A DNA stretch of 64,000 nt from Codonopsis lanceolata (GCA_013146195.2 CM028377.1:7850239-7914238), one strand, 5' to 3'; counted from the first letter of the stretch, positions 34,110 to 47,746 are shown. Notes: a model not told the origin generated them from the sequence alone. Numbers and translations: made by a program.

Positions 34110-36280
34110 GTGAGTAGTTCTCACGCCGGTTGGTAGTATCGATGTTTCTTAATACGGGGATGATGATGACGCAAGTAGTGTGGGCGAAATGTTTCGGGAT
34201 CAGCTAGAGTGACGCGAAATGATGACACTGAGTTATTTACTTATTTATTTACAATTATTGTTAGTATATATGCAAACACTAGTTAATAGTAACTGTACAT
34301 GATTGAATCTTTAAAAAAGACTAATTATCTTTTATAAACGCAATGTACTTCTCGACTGGTGTGTGAAAAGGCTAAGGTTGTCGCTTTGTTGAGTATCTGT
34401 TATTTGGTGGGGTTTGTCAGTGAAGAAATTTAATGAAGGTCTCTTGTTTCTCTTTTGGATTTGATAACAAGATATGGAGGTTTTCAGCAAAGAAAGCAAT
34501 GAGGGGTTTAAAAAATTGGGCTCATCTAACGAGACAACACGACAGTCAAGCAGCAAGATTTGATAGAACCTAGAGAAACTGGCAAGGGGCTAATGTAAAA
34601 AAAAGTGAAACCATGAAGATCCTTATAAGTGAGGTTCCCAACCTTTGGTATCCGGGACAAAAACTGGTAGACAACCAGCCTAGCACTAAAAGGAAGGTAG
34701 GGGTAAAGTGTATCTAAAACGATCCACCACGTTCGCAGTATTCATGAAGGGCCCTAATGGTAATGTATCAGTTCTGTAGTGTATTATCTTTGATGGCCAC
34801 GAATTCAACTGATGTTTCTTTACAGCCAACGTTCCTATCAATTATTCCTAGGAAATAATTTCCTACGACCTCTATTTGCAAAACAAGGATAAGGCATAAT
34901 TTTTTTGGTGTATAGTGCATATGTTGTCAAAATGTCTTGACCTTATAGGAGGATTTGCGAGGTCTCGAAATAACTTTCTCTATCTTGCTTGTAGTGAGAC
35001 TCATATTTTAAAAGGTTTCCTAACTAGAGCGTCTTTCGCTATTATCACCAATTCATAACTCAGGGAACATGGACAAAACTCATAGGTTAAGTGGGAGAAG
35101 TGGTAGATGTGTTTCGGGTCGTTAATCCATAAAATGAAGATTCTAGGGACCTGGTTGCAAAATGCTGGAAGGTTAAAGCAGAAAAGCGGGAAAAGGCATT
35201 AAGCGCTCGTTCAACCTCAAGGCTGAGCTACCGCGCAAAATTCAGTAGGACGTGTTTGAAGAAAAGGTGCTCAATGATCGCTCAGCATATGGACAAAGCG
35301 ACCGCTTGGTCCTATTTTCTGCTCTAGGCCGTTTTGTCTTTTCTCAAATTTCCTAACCTATTATAAATAAAACCCTAGTAGTACAACTTTAGGGATCCGA
35401 AATTGTGCCATTCTTGAGCCACTCTCAAGACGAAAAACACTGTTTAATTCATTTTTATTGCCGATTATTGAAGACTGATGATGTATTCTTCATTCATTAT
35501 GATTTGTTCATCACCCGTGATGAACTAACCGCATCTTTCTAGGGATTAAAGGTAACTTGTAACAAATTTTATGTGTTAATTATATTTTTCATTCTATCAA
35601 TTATTTGTTTATCATTTAGATTATGTTTGGTTTATAGTGAAATTATCACATAATGGCCGCGTTAGTGAATCTATAAGCTCGTGGGTATAATAAGCTACAT
35701 GATCATTCGGGAGTTATATATCGGCCAACCTAAATGATAAATAGATCTCTCAGATTTCCTGATCGGGTTAAGGTTAGATCTAGCTTAACGTGTGTTTTTA
35801 AGAGTACTGATTGGACTCTTAATTACTTTAGTTATTAGAGTACTTAATGGACTCTTAATTGCTGTGTAGACGGACCAAGAAAGCACAGTTAAGACAGAAT
35901 AGTAAGGGTTGCAAATCTTGCTCTGTAAGTCCCAATCCTTTACACTAGTGAACAAGCCCGTAATTGATAGATACATAAGTAAAATACACATAAAATGCCA
36001 TACAAGTGAATCCCAATTCCTAGATTTTCTCCATTAATTAATCTTCGATAATTTTTTTGATTTTTGCAATTATTATTTTTATTACTCTTAAATTAGTTTA
36101 AATAGTAAATTCATTAGTTTAATTAAATCACAAACAAAATCCCCTTTTTAGTTTCATTGCTTTGATTTATTGTCTGATTAAAACTTTTTTTAATTACTTT
36201 TCTCTCTGTGGTTCTACCCTTGCTACCGCACATCTATTCTTCAATAGACTCGTGCACTTGCGAGGTAAATTTATAACACA
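34110..36280 (+). repeat. 5' LTR of Athila-2 (about 2.2 kb)
   Basis: It starts TGTGAGTAGT and ends TTATAACACA, seven bases before the primer site. GCGACCGCTTGGTCC (35298) and the TATA box at 35361 fit an Athila promoter. The left edge is inferred from the TG start and TGTG/CACA symmetry and could be off. The frame at 34332-34556 is not a recognised protein. Confidence 0.6.
35361..35369 (+). promoter_or_regulatory. TATA box of Athila-2 LTR
   Basis: CTATTATAAATAAAACCCTA, followed about 30 bases on by ACTTTAGGG. This is a typical Athila promoter layout with TATAAATA. Confidence 0.6.
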
Positions 36281-36284
36281 TCAA

Positions 36285-36306
36285 GTTTTTGGCGTCGTTG
36301 CCGGGG
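36285..36306 (+). other. Primer-binding site of Athila-2
   Basis: TTTTTGGCGTCGTTGCCGGG follows the LTR end, nearly the standard Athila site (TTTTGGCGCCGTTGCCGGGG). Confidence 0.9.
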
Positions 36307-36444
36307 AGAATTTATAATTTAAGTTTTTAATCATTTTTTGTGTTTTTTTAAAATTAATCTTAAAAATAAAAAAATAATAAAAAACTAATAAAATAATAAA
36401 AAAATAATAAAAATTAGTGTTAGTTTCGGTTGATTGTGTAGTTT

Positions 36445-37434
36445 ATGCATGGTCGACGGTCGTTGAATCCCACTCTCGTGGAATTTAACAATAACATTAA
36501 TAATTTAGAAAGAAATCACCCAGTTGACCAAGTCAATCAGGACAACCCTAATAATCAAAGAAATCAAATGGTTGACCCACCCGTGTTGGTTGAAGCAGTT
36601 GTTGCTGCAAGGGAGGGTAATGAAGCTCCTAGGACGATGAGAGATTATACTCGTCCTAACATAGACTTTACACCTTCGTGTTTGGTCTTACCTGACCGAG
36701 TTAAGAATTTTGAATTAAAAGGGCATTTTTATAATATGTTTCCAAATTTTAATGGTCTACCTTCAGAAAATGCATTGTCTTTTATGTAAGATTTTGTTCA
36801 TATGATTGAAACCTTTCCTAAAGGAGGACTAACTGAGGATAAATTTAAAATGCATTTTCTTCAATGCACCTTAAAGGATGCTGCCAAAATATGGTTTATG
36901 ACACTAGCACCTAGGAGCATTTATACAAGGAAGCAACTTTATGATTTGTTTATCTCTAAATTTTACCAACACTTTGCATTTTCAAATCATAGGAAACAAA
37001 TCATGTGTTTTGCAATGGAACAAGGTGAATCTTTTCACGAGGCTTGAGATCGTTTTATGTCTTTACTAATAGAATGTCCACAACACAATATTCCTCAAAA
37101 TGTTTTAATAAATCAGTTTTATGACTCACTTTTTAATCACCTTCTAACTATGGTAGATAGTGCGGCTGGAGAGTCAATTTACGGATTGACCCCAGAACAA
37201 GCACATGACTTATTTGAAATCTTAGGATCAAACTCTCAACAAAAGAGTGTGAGAGGAAAAGCCAAAGTTGTGTATGAGATGAACTCAAATTTTAATAAAA
37301 GTGAATCCAGTGCATTAGCAGCTGCTAATGCTAAAATTGAACCCTATGAAGCAATGATGGCTGCTGCCAATTTATATTTTGCTTATGAATTATGTTCAAT
37401 TTGTGGTAATGATTCGCATGCTACTAATAGTTGC
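36445..37434 (+). pseudogene. Athila-2 gag, broken by two stops and an insertion
   Basis: One frame runs through with stops at 36787-36789 (TAA) and 37045-37047 (TGA). Motifs: APRTMRDYTRPNIDFTPSCL at the N-terminal junction, then LKDAAKIWFMTLAPRSIYT and KQIMCFAMEQGESFHEA, then the capsid C-terminus LIECPQHNIPQNVLINQFYD. The CCHC knuckle CSICGNDSHATNSC ends exactly where the Tekay LTR begins (37435). The TGA lies where Athila Gag usually has Trp. Gag would assemble the particle. Confidence 0.85.
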
Positions 37435-40325
37435 TGTGACGACCCGACCCAGATCCCAAGACGAGATCCCAAGGTTGTGCCGTCAGGACAAGCTAAGAGA
37501 CAGACAAGCACCTGCTAAGCATAATGGTGCGAGTCAAAAGATGAGCCATCAAGCTCGAAACAGAAAGGTAAAGCCATAACTGCGAATTGAACCAACAAAA
37601 CTAAAACTGCGGAAGGAAAAACAAAATGGGACCCGAGCTAACAAGCTCAGAAATAAAACAACCAAAGAGATAGTAAATCTCTCGGCCCAAAAATTCGACG
37701 CCGCGTGGCGCAACATTAGACACGCGCAACAAACCATCGGCAACCAAAGGCCGGCAACTAACAAAATCCCAACACGATAAACACCACTCAGCGGCTACAA
37801 CATGCGGAGGGACAATTCAACTACAACAATATAATATCAAATGCTAAACCACCAACCAAGATCTCACGACTAAAGCTGTCGGAGGTAGGAACAACAATAA
37901 CACAGTACTAGAATAAACGAGCCACACATGCTCGAAATGACAACGGGAATAATTTCTAAAGATACAATAGCTCGGCTATACTAGCCGACTCCCAAATACA
38001 CAACAATAATATACTACTATAATCTACCCAAATAAAGTCTACATAACTTTACATCCGTGTCTCACAAATAAATAACAACATTAATATTAAATAACTCCAA
38101 GCTTATAGCCCTGGAAGACCACACGCTAGAAATCGCTATCGTCGCGCTTACTAATGGGATCACTTGCACACTAGGAAAACAACCACACGGAGTGAGTCAT
38201 AATGACCCAGTAAGTTACTACATGCAACTGTATGACATATTATGTCATGGCATGGCATAATGCATAAGCATATAAAAATCATGGTATCATACTAGTATAC
38301 CAACAATAAACATGCACTTAATTACCCAAGCACATCATCTCACATAAACCACATAGCATAATGTCTTTCATATAAATACTCATAATTAAACATGTGTAAC
38401 AAGACACGTAAATCGAACCGTTACAACCAAATCCGGGTCCAACACCCAACCAAACTTACCATGGGATTCATCCTCAATCCAAAATTCGGGTTCAGTACCC
38501 AACCAATCATACCTTGGGGTTTCGTCCCCAAATAATCACAACTCATCAGTTTTCCTTTTGAGTACTCGTTACATTCATCCAACCTAGGATGAGAAATGAG
38601 AGCTCGATGTCGGGCTAGATGGCATAACTCGAGATCACATCCCACTATTGGCCAAATAGTGAGGAGAAAGGGAACCAATGCAACGATTCATAGCGATTGT
38701 TTCCAAAGACTATGAATCGTCCCATTGCCAACGCTACAACCAAACCCGCCAGCTGGACTTAAACCAAAATGCTCAAGTAGATATTTACTTGCATAAACCA
38801 ATGAGACCAAGTTCATTAATATCGGGCTCATTAAATCATGTAGGACATAATGCTCTACAACATCTCATAAACCATGCACATATTTGCATATAAACAAGTA
38901 GGACATAATGCTCTACAAAATCTCATTAACAATGCATATATTTGCCTATGACCAACATATTCAACTAACTTACAAGTTTAGTTCAAGAACCACATATTGA
39001 GGTACTCATTATTCCTCAAGTCATCACCCAAATCAAAGGTAGCATATAAGCTTAATAAATTATAATGTGAGGTCTACAATAATCCTCCACTCAAAATCAA
39101 ACCAAAGACTACTATGTTAGTCTAAGAATATCCACAACTCAAGACTTAATATTTTAGTCTTTATTTTAAGTACATCGGACTTAATCATAGTCCTAATCGT
39201 CATATATGATCGACATATCTAATTCCATACTCAAGAACATCATGACTACTCCGTAGTCACTTTCTCACAAGTGCTTTTATATGCACGCAACCAAAATCCT
39301 TAAGGAGAGAATTATTTCTTAATCTTCTCTTAATTATACTCGTGACCATACGTTGGTCTCTAATGTCCCGTGCTCTAACAAGCATGCTCAAAATATATTT
39401 CTAATAAGTCTCCATAACATGAATGTCTCAATTGGACACAAACCCAAAACCCCGGTGTGCACAATCATAACCAAACAAACCCAAACATTGTAGGGTTTCA
39501 TCCCAAGGCTCATTAACATTTTATTGGCCTTATAACGACTCCGTTGAGTCTTAATACTACATTTCATTCTTTACGTGTTTCATAAATCCACACTTTAATA
39601 TCTCATTAAAGTTTACAACAAAATCTCAATATTCATTCGGGCTTGATTCCCAAGCCTAAAAAACCATAAAGTTCGTCATAATTATAATTCCATTTAAAGT
39701 TTGGAGACTATGCATTTCACAACATTAATCAAACGAAATCCAATCGTCGTAGGATTTCAACCCAAGTTCGTTTAGCACATTATCGAACTTATAATGACTC
39801 CGTTGAGTCCAATCTACACTTTCCAAAATTTAGGGCATAGAAGCCATGGGCCTCAATACCCCCCCTATGTTCATAACTATCATCAATAGCCATCTTCTCA
39901 AGTTCATTGAACTCACATAAACCCAACAAAACACTTATCAATACAACATAGAACAAATTCGCCAGTTTGTGCATAAACTCATTTAAATTACCTTACCAAT
40001 CATACTCTCCAAAACATGAATAAATCACATAACATGGATTAATACATTATACTACACATATATAACCTATTAATCAAGGTTACAATCATGTTCATTAAGC
40101 CAAATCATCATTTGGGCATAACCCCTTCCAAGTAACTTCACCAATCATGCTCATAAACATGAAATAAATCACATAGCAAGGATTAATACATTATACTACA
40201 CATATATAACCTATTAATCAAGGTTACAATCATGTTCATTAAGCCAAATTATCATTTGGGCAAGATCCCTTTCCAAGTAACTTCACCAATCATGCTCATA
40301 AACATGAAATAAATCACATAGCAAG
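37435..40325 (-). repeat. Tekay-type LTR (copy A'), inserted in Athila gag
   Basis: The left edge TGTGACGACCCGACCC is the end of a minus-oriented Tekay-type LTR, the same terminal motif as at 21888. The left flanking 5-mer is GTTGC (37430-37434); its partner is not found in the window. The copy runs to an internal array (39983-40325), where another LTR starts at 40326, so the promoter half is missing here. Short open frames are not coding. Confidence 0.75.
39983..40325. repeat. LTR-internal array, unit about 140 bp
   Basis: Units begin near 39989, 40127 and 40267, with the core ACCAATCATGCTCATAAACA and then GGATTAATACATTATACTAC. The third unit is cut at AGCAAG|TGTGACAAC. Confidence 0.8.
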
Positions 40326-42442
40326 TGTGACAACCCGACCCGGATCCCAATACGAGATCCCAAGGTCGTGCCGCCGGAAGACAAATAACAACAACAAGTA
40401 GCAAATAATGGGTAGGGCCATAACGGCGATACACCGACAACTCAAACACATGAAGCTAAATGAAATAAAACAAGGGCGCCCGAGCTAACAAGCTCAAACT
40501 AAAGACAACCAAAGAGATGATTAATCTCTCTCGGTCCAAAATTCGACTCGCGTGCCGCAACATTGGGCACGTAGGACAAACTCCCTGTTAAGCAATTCAA
40601 ATATATAGCATATAATAAACCAAGTCATCGGCGAAGCTACGGCCGGAACCCAACATTACACTAAGTCTAAGACTCTAGTCTAACAACTCAACGGCTAAAC
40701 ACATGCCTGAGTACCAACATAATACTTTACTATCATTAAAGCATATAAAACATGATCACCAAATTTACCAAGCGACTAAACAAGTCGGCTACCAACCACA
40801 TAATGTACGATAATGATAAGTACTAACAACAAGAAAACATATGGAGGTATAACCATAAATATACATCAAGCACGACTACTACTTGTCGGCTACCAAAAGA
40901 ATCGACTAACAACATAACTACAATATTAAATCACATTTAGGTTTGCTACCCCAACATGAAGTTTACATAACTTCATCTTTCCCAACGACCTCACCAAAAG
41001 CAAAACAACTACCTAAGTAGCAACCTTGCCAAAAGAATCATTTGTCAACGTAACCTTCTCGATTTACTTGGATCCGCACGCCGGCTCGGATCTAGGGAAA
41101 ACAACCAACAAATAAAAGTAAGTCACAAAGACTTAGTAAGTTACTAACCATAACTTCCTACCATGGCATAATGCTCAATCATAAAATTACATCATGCTAT
41201 CGTCATGAAATAACCTTATATAAAATCATGTTATGGCGTCCATGCTCAACATTAATAAAACATGTTATCATTGTAGTATAACATCTCACTAAAATCCATG
41301 TCAAGGCATTTTTATGCTTAACGATCATAATTCTTGTTATTGGTATAACATAGCCTTCCAATGATTTACATGTCAAGGCATATAAGCTTAACAACAATAA
41401 TTCGTGTTTCTTGGCATAATACCACATCTCGAATAATATTCATGGTAAAGCATATTAGCTTAACAACAAGTAATTCATGTTATTGTAAACATAGCCTTCC
41501 CATAATATTCATGTCAAGCATATAAGCTTAACAACAATGATCCATGCTTTTGGCATAATACATCATTCAAATAATTTCATGTTAGCATTCATGCTTAACA
41601 ACCTTAAACAACATGTTATCTATCAAGTATAACATTTAAGAAACCACAACAAACATCATATCATATCCAAATCACCAAGCACATTATACATAAGCACTTG
41701 TGAAACAATTCATATAAAAGAGATATGATACCAATTCTTCCGCGTGTCGCCCGCAAAAACACGTGTAAACCTTTATGTGCCCTCGATATCCCTCTCAGAT
41801 ATCGACGCCCCGAGACAGTCTCCGCCGAGTTCCATAGTTATCAAAGTCATGTGTATTACTACAACTAAGATAAACTACTTCCCACCGTGGCCATCGATGG
41901 AGGGGGGTGTGTAACCGCGACGGCGATCCATCGCGATCACGATCTCACAATTCGTGAAGACGATCGCCCCACCAAAACTCAACAAACCGACTCAGTGGAC
42001 TCAAAACCCAAGCACAAGTAATATATACTCATATGCTCAAAACAAGTAGGTAATATACTCTACCATCAAACTAGTCATGCATTTCATTCACAACTAGCAT
42101 AGATATCACAATAGAGAATCATATAAGCTCTCATAATCAAGTGTCCTTCATACACTTTAAAACTTCTTGGAGGCTCGACCTCCATGATTTCTACCCAAAA
42201 TTCCATAGGACTTAAGATTATAGTTCCTAGGATTCATACTAACCCAAAGGTTGACTCCGTTGAGTCCAATCTAGACTTTCTCCGAATTTAGGAATAGAAG
42301 CTTGGGCTTCAACATCCCCCTATGTTCATGACTATCGCCAATAACCATAATCCCAAGTTCATTGAACTCACATAAACCCAACAAAATACTTATCAATGCA
42401 TCATAGAATAAATTCACCAATTTGTGCATAAATTCATTTAAG

Positions 42443-42960
42443 TCACCTTACCAATCATGCTTTCCAAAACTTGAATAAATCATATAACATGGATTAATAC
42501 ACTATACTATACATATATAAAAGCATCATTAATCAAGCTTAAAATCACGCTTCATATAGCCACATCCATCATTTGGGCAAAATCCACTTCCAAGTATCTT
42601 CTCCAATCATGCTCATAAACATGAAATAAATCATATAGCAAGGATTAATACACTATATAATACATATATAACATATTAATCAATATTAAAATTATGCTCA
42701 TAAGCCAATTCATCATTTGGGCAAAATCCACTTCCAAGCATCTTCTCCAATCATGCTCATAAACATGAAATAAATCATATAGCAAGGATTAATACACTAT
42801 ATAATACATATATAACATATTAATCAATATTACAATCATGCCCATTAAGCCAAATCAACATTTGGGCAAAATCTCCTTCAAGTATCTTCACCAAATTATG
42901 TTCAACATACATGAATAAATCACATAACAAGGTTTAATATACTACAATAAACATGAATAA
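42443..42960. repeat. LTR-internal array, unit 144 bp
   Basis: Units begin near 42442, 42586, 42730 and 42873. The core is CTTCTCCAATCATGCTCATA, then a TATATAACATATTAATCA stretch and CATTTGGGCAAAATC. It is homologous to the array at 39983-40325. Confidence 0.85.
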
Positions 42961-43370
42961 CATGATAATTAAGGTCCCAAGTAGGTTCACCCAAGAATCT
43001 TCATCAACTAGAAACCTAGGGTTCATGGCATCTCTACAAGCCCTAGAAATTGCACCCATTGACCTCACTTAGCAAGATGATTGTTTCCCTAGGGTCAATG
43101 GGGCCAAAATAAAGAGGAAGAGAGGTAGAAACTTACCTATGTTCAGCCCCTTCTAGGTACAATCCCGAAATTCTTGGTGATGGGTGTTGTTCTCTTCAAT
43201 CCCCACTTCAAAACTATGGTGTAGCTTGAGAAATGAAGATCCCAAGCTATGGCCTCCAAGTTGGAACCCTCAAGAACCCTAGAAATTGACCTCTCAAGCT
43301 CTCTAAGGTGTCTCTCACGTTTTTGGTGAAGTATGGCTGAATATGAGAGGCTTTGGTGAAGTGTTGGAGG

Positions 43371-43380
43371 CTTATATATG
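43371..43380 (-). promoter_or_regulatory. TATA box of Tekay-type LTR B'
   Basis: The minus strand reads ATCATATATAAGCCTCCAAC. It precedes a leader with AACCCTAG-type words and lies upstream of the array in transcription order. Confidence 0.55.
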
Positions 43381-44097
43381 ATAGAAAGTAAGTGGGTTTA
43401 GGTTAGGTTAATGGGGGTGTTTCTCTTTAATTAACTCCTCTAATCCACCTCCCAAACTCAATTAGATGGTTAGGACAAGTCTTAAGACACTTAGGAAGGT
43501 TTAGGATTAGTTTAGAGGGGGTTTAGTGGGGTAGAATAGGAAAATCACATCAAAAACCAAAACAGGGACAAGCTGTCCATTGCTACGATACTCGCGTAGC
43601 TACGGTACTCCCATTGCGCGTCCAACTTGCGATGGCTCCAGTTTGAATACCGTTCGACGAAGCGACGATTTCTTCTCCTGCCACTCTGTAAATGTCCTAA
43701 GTAGAAGCCTTAAAAACCCCAAACCAAACAAAAATTTTCTCGAAGGTTTCTCGATCAAACAAATCAGCCGCGTACCAAAAATCAGTCCGTAACTATTGTA
43801 TAACGGATGAAATTATACAGAACAAACTAGATCGAAACAACGAATGAACAAGCATAATTACTTGTTTTAAAGCATGTTAAAAGACTAATTAAAGGTCCCA
43901 AACACATACCCAATGTTACACCAAAACTAAGTGTAAGGAAAATACGGCGATACGTTAACAAAAGCAATCGCGAAAATCAAACATATGGCGGCGACTATAC
44001 TTTGAGCGTCGTGACCACATGTAAACTTTATAAAAATGATTATAAACACTTCAAAGGGCTATAGAATAGGATTGAATGTCACTCAAATGATGAACAA

Positions 44098-44197
44098 NNN
44101 NNNNNNNNNNNNNNNNNNNNNNNNNNNNNNNNNNNNNNNNNNNNNNNNNNNNNNNNNNNNNNNNNNNNNNNNNNNNNNNNNNNNNNNNNNNNNNNNN
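44098..44197. other. Assembly gap (100 N)
   Basis: Exactly 100 N, a conventional size for a gap of unknown length. It sits between Tekay-type LTRs of opposite orientation, so order and orientation across it are not proven by this sequence. Confidence 0.99.
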
Positions 44198-46402
44198 GAT
44201 TATGACTGATGTGTCTTGCGAACGTTGGGAATCTACTATTAAGTGGAATCATGAATCGAAATTGAACTAAGCGATATCCACAATAATCAACTTAGGCTTC
44301 TTATAAACTTGACTTGTGACTTTGAACTAGGGTTCCTAAATGGAACAAGAACCTAGCTATGCCTCAAACGAGAGTATAGGAAAGAGTCTTGGAATACATA
44401 TAGTGTTCAAACTCTATTTGATTGGAATTATAGAAATGACTCGGCCAGTCATACTAGTGAGCCATTGAACAATACCGGCTCAACGATCAATCCCTACGAT
44501 GTTTGAGATTTGTTTAACTAGAAGACTAGTTTCAATATTCTTGATTTGGATTGATGTTCATGCTTGCAACGTAACTAAAATACTAGTTTCGATGTTCTTG
44601 ATTTGATTCATGTTCCTGATTGATTGTTAGTCATAGAGTATAACATGCCTACTTGACTTGGATGAGATAAACTCTCTTGTCGAGCTCGTCCTTGCCTTCT
44701 TGAGTGAGTAAACATCTACTTGACTTGGATCAGTTCGCTCTTGTCGAACTTGATCCTCTACATGTTCATGATTGGCAAGTAAACACCTACTTGTGATCCT
44801 TGTATTGAGTCCAGTTGGCATTCTTGTTATCGTGATGGCAATGGGACGACTCATATTCAAGGTAGCAATCGCATGAGTCGCCGATTGTCCCTTTCTCCTC
44901 ACTATTTGGCCAATAGTGAGATGTGGTCTTGTATTAGCGTCATCTAGCTTGATATCAAGCTCCCATTTCTTCGTCCTAGGTTGGATGAAATGTAAAGATT
45001 GCTCATTAAGAAAAACTTATGAGTTCTTGATTGTTCACTGAAGAAGACCAGTGAAAAGTATTGATTCTAGCTTGATTATTGGGTCGAGCACAAAGTTCCG
45101 GTTGCCGTTCGGCATGTGATTAGCAAAGAAGAATCGATGCAGATGCACAGAGACAGACAAAAGAAACATATATATCCTCTTATATGTGGTTTACTTTCTA
45201 GTACTTATGTGAAATCAAAGTGCTACCTGGAATATGTGAGCTAAATGCTTATATGTACTTGTTCTTGAATTGCTTGATATTAGAAAGGATTCTGTGAACT
45301 GCGTGATATGTATATATGTAAATATACATACTTCTACCCGATTATTCCATAATTGTCTTGATATGTGTATATATATAAATACGCATGCTTCTACCTAATT
45401 AGTCTTTGGGAGACTTGGGATGTTTATATTTAATCATACGTCCATAACTATACGATGATACTTGTGACTTGCCTGCTGACTTGCTTGATTGTTTGTGACG
45501 TGACGAATTCACCCCGTTAGTCTTGGTAGTCCGTAAAGGAACGGTTTCGCGTCTACAACTTGACTTCATCGGGTTCGCCGTCGAAACATGACTTCATTTC
45601 CACTTTTTGGCAATATTGCATTTACGTTATATTGTCTAGTAGTAGCGTACTGGGTCATTATGACTCATCCCGTACATTGTTTTCTAGTTGCAGTTTTGGT
45701 AGCCGCGTTGAGGCCGAGTGGATCGTGACTGTAGCAGATCGCAGCTGATCGGTAGATCGAGATTAGATCGTGTGTTCGTGATTGTAGCAGCTAACCTTCC
45801 CGAGTAGCAACTTGTGGAGTCTTGTTTCTTTTTATCATCGCCATTATATTATGTACATTTATATTCTTGTGAGATCAACATTTGTAAAGTTATTTAGACT
45901 TTACAGTCGGGTAGAATACTTGGGTATTTGTATTAGTTCGTTCTTGGGCCGACGTGTTGTGTCGTGCTTTGTTCGTGGTTTCCATATTTATTTCAGTTGT
46001 CTCCCGAGCACGCAGTAGCTTTGGGGCATTTCTTTATTCTAATTGTCATTGCTGTTGGTTAAACCCGGTATGCTTTAGCCGTGGGTAATTGTTATATCAG
46101 GTTATTCTTTGTTTAAACGCCGGCCTGGAGTGCTGATGGTTTGTTCAGTGTCTGCATTGTTGCGGCACGCGAGTTTTGTTTTCCCCTCTCGAGAGATTTA
46201 TGTCTCTCTTGAATTCTTAACTTTGTTTTCAAGCCTCATAGCTTGAGACTTCGTTTCTTTATCGCTTCCGCAGATTCAACATTTGTAAACCCGTATTTTT
46301 GTTCGACTCGCACTACTGTTTGAAAGTGCTTGTCCTCTTCTTGCCTTGTCCTAGCGGCACGACCTTGGGATTCCGTGCTGGAATTCGGGTCGGGTCATCA
46401 CA
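44198..46402 (+). repeat. Tekay-type LTR (copy C'), plus orientation, 3' part
   Basis: It ends CGGGTCGGGTCATCACA (46402), the reverse complement of the A' and B' starts. CCTCACTATTTGGCCAATAG (44897) and GATGGCAATGGGACGACTC (44834) match 38640-38730 in reverse. It interrupts Copia-2 RNase H coding; the right flanking 5-mer is TATCT. The left part lies in or beyond the gap. Confidence 0.75.
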
Positions 46403-47549
46403 TATCTAATTATTCTTTTGACAGCTTTCAAATGAGACTTTAGGGTTTGCTTGATATCTAGCACACAAACACACACTATACATGATGTCTGGACGGGTGG
46501 CAGTCAAATATAGCAGACTTTCTATCATGCTTCTATACAATGTATGGTCAACACTTTCAAATTTCTCATCTTTGCAAAGTTTATTGGATGTACCCATAAG
46601 GGTTTTCTTTTGTTTTCCATTCTCAAAACTGAATTTCTTCACCAAGTTAAGAGCATACTTGGCTTGAGATATGAACATCCCTTCATGTAATTGTTTTATC
46701 TGAATCCCTAAGAAAAAAGTTAATTCACCTACCATGCTCATCTCAAAGGTAGATGTCATACAATGCACAAATTCTTTTTCCAAAGACTTAGAAGTGGACC
46801 CAAACACAATATCATCAACATAAATATGTGCAATCAAAATATGTTCGTCTTTTCTTTGAATAAAGAGTGTTTTGTCCACTACTCCCCTTTTAAAACCACT
46901 TTTCAAAAGATGGTCTGTAAGTCTCCCATACCAAGCTCTAGGAGCTTGCTTGAGTGCATACAAGACCTTTTTTTAATTTAAAAACATGATTGGATTTATG
47001 GGGGTCCTCAAATCCTTTTGGTTATTCAACAAACACTTCTTCCTCTAGAATGTCATTTAAAAAAGCACTCTTCACATTCATTTGTTGAAGAGTAATGTCA
47101 AGAAAGCATGCAATGGAAAGAAGAAGACGTATGGACTCAATGCGGGCAACATGAGCAATGGTTTCATCAAAATCCACCCCCTCAACCTGTGTATACCCTT
47201 GAGCCATAAGTCTTGCTTTATTTCTTATTATCTCTCCCACTTCATTTGATTTGTTTTTGAAAATCCATTTAGTTCCAATAACATTAACATAAGTGGGCCT
47301 AGGTATAAGGAACCAAACATCATATTTAACAAATTGATCAAGCTCATCTTGCATGGCATTGATCCAACACTCATCTTTTAGGGCTTCATGCACATTCTTA
47401 GGTTCAATGGTAGACACAAAACATGAGGCATGGATTTCTTCACACTCAAGAGTGGACAAGCAAGCAAGTTTCCTATAGTCTACCTTACCTTTTCTTCTTG
47501 TTGACATTCCATCATATATATTATCTATGACTTGTGCAGTGGGATACAA
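46403..47549 (-). pseudogene. Copia-2 reverse transcriptase and start of RNase H
   Basis: Read leftward: DELDQFVKYDVWFLIPRP, GTKWIFKNKSNEVGE, LMAQGYTQVEGVDFDETIAH and NVKSAFLNDILEEEVFVE, then a stop (47022-47024) and a frameshift in an A run near 46970. Next come MYALKQAPRAWY, the intact catalytic IAHIYVDDIVFGS, GELTFFLGIQIKQ, and LYLTATRPDIMYSVCLCARY at the RNase H start. A further frameshift near 46450 precedes the Tekay LTR at 46402. The family is copia by motif text; the element is inactive. Confidence 0.9.
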
Positions 47550-47746
47550 TTTCTAAATTCGGCTTGGAATGTCATGGTGGTCGGTCATCACCAACCGAGC
47601 GGAAGTTTCAGTCGTGTTCAAGACTTGTTTCTGAACCAGGCAGATTTCTGACCAATGTAGCTTCTGATATAGCTTCTGATGCAGCTGCATCCGGAGCTAC
47701 ATTCGAATCTACATTCTGAGCTACATTCTTTGAACTTCCAGGATTT

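Larger units (their letters stand above)
34110..37434 (+). mobile_element. Athila-2: 5' LTR, primer site and gag
   Basis: An Athila-lineage gypsy element on the plus strand, cut at 37435 by a Tekay-type LTR. It is recognised by its primer site, the Gag motifs, and an LTR with a CGCTCAGC-type region and a TATA box. Pol is not in view. Confidence 0.8.
40326..44097 (-). repeat. Tekay-type LTR (copy B'), nearly complete, inserted in copy A'
   Basis: It starts TGTGACAACCCGACCCGG at 40326 and runs in the same order as A', through CTCCGTTGAGTCC (42247) and its own 144-bp array (42443-42960). It then continues beyond it into a 5' leader (43020-43370), a TATA box and upstream promoter text up to the gap. 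Left flanking 5-mer GCAAG. It is about 3.7 kb, a usual length for Tekay LTRs. The right end is hidden by the gap. Confidence 0.75.

Noticed and set aside
44627..44902. 91-codon minus-strand open frame beside the gap
   Set aside because: It is antisense text of the plus-oriented Tekay-type LTR with homologous non-coding sequence at 38600-38750.
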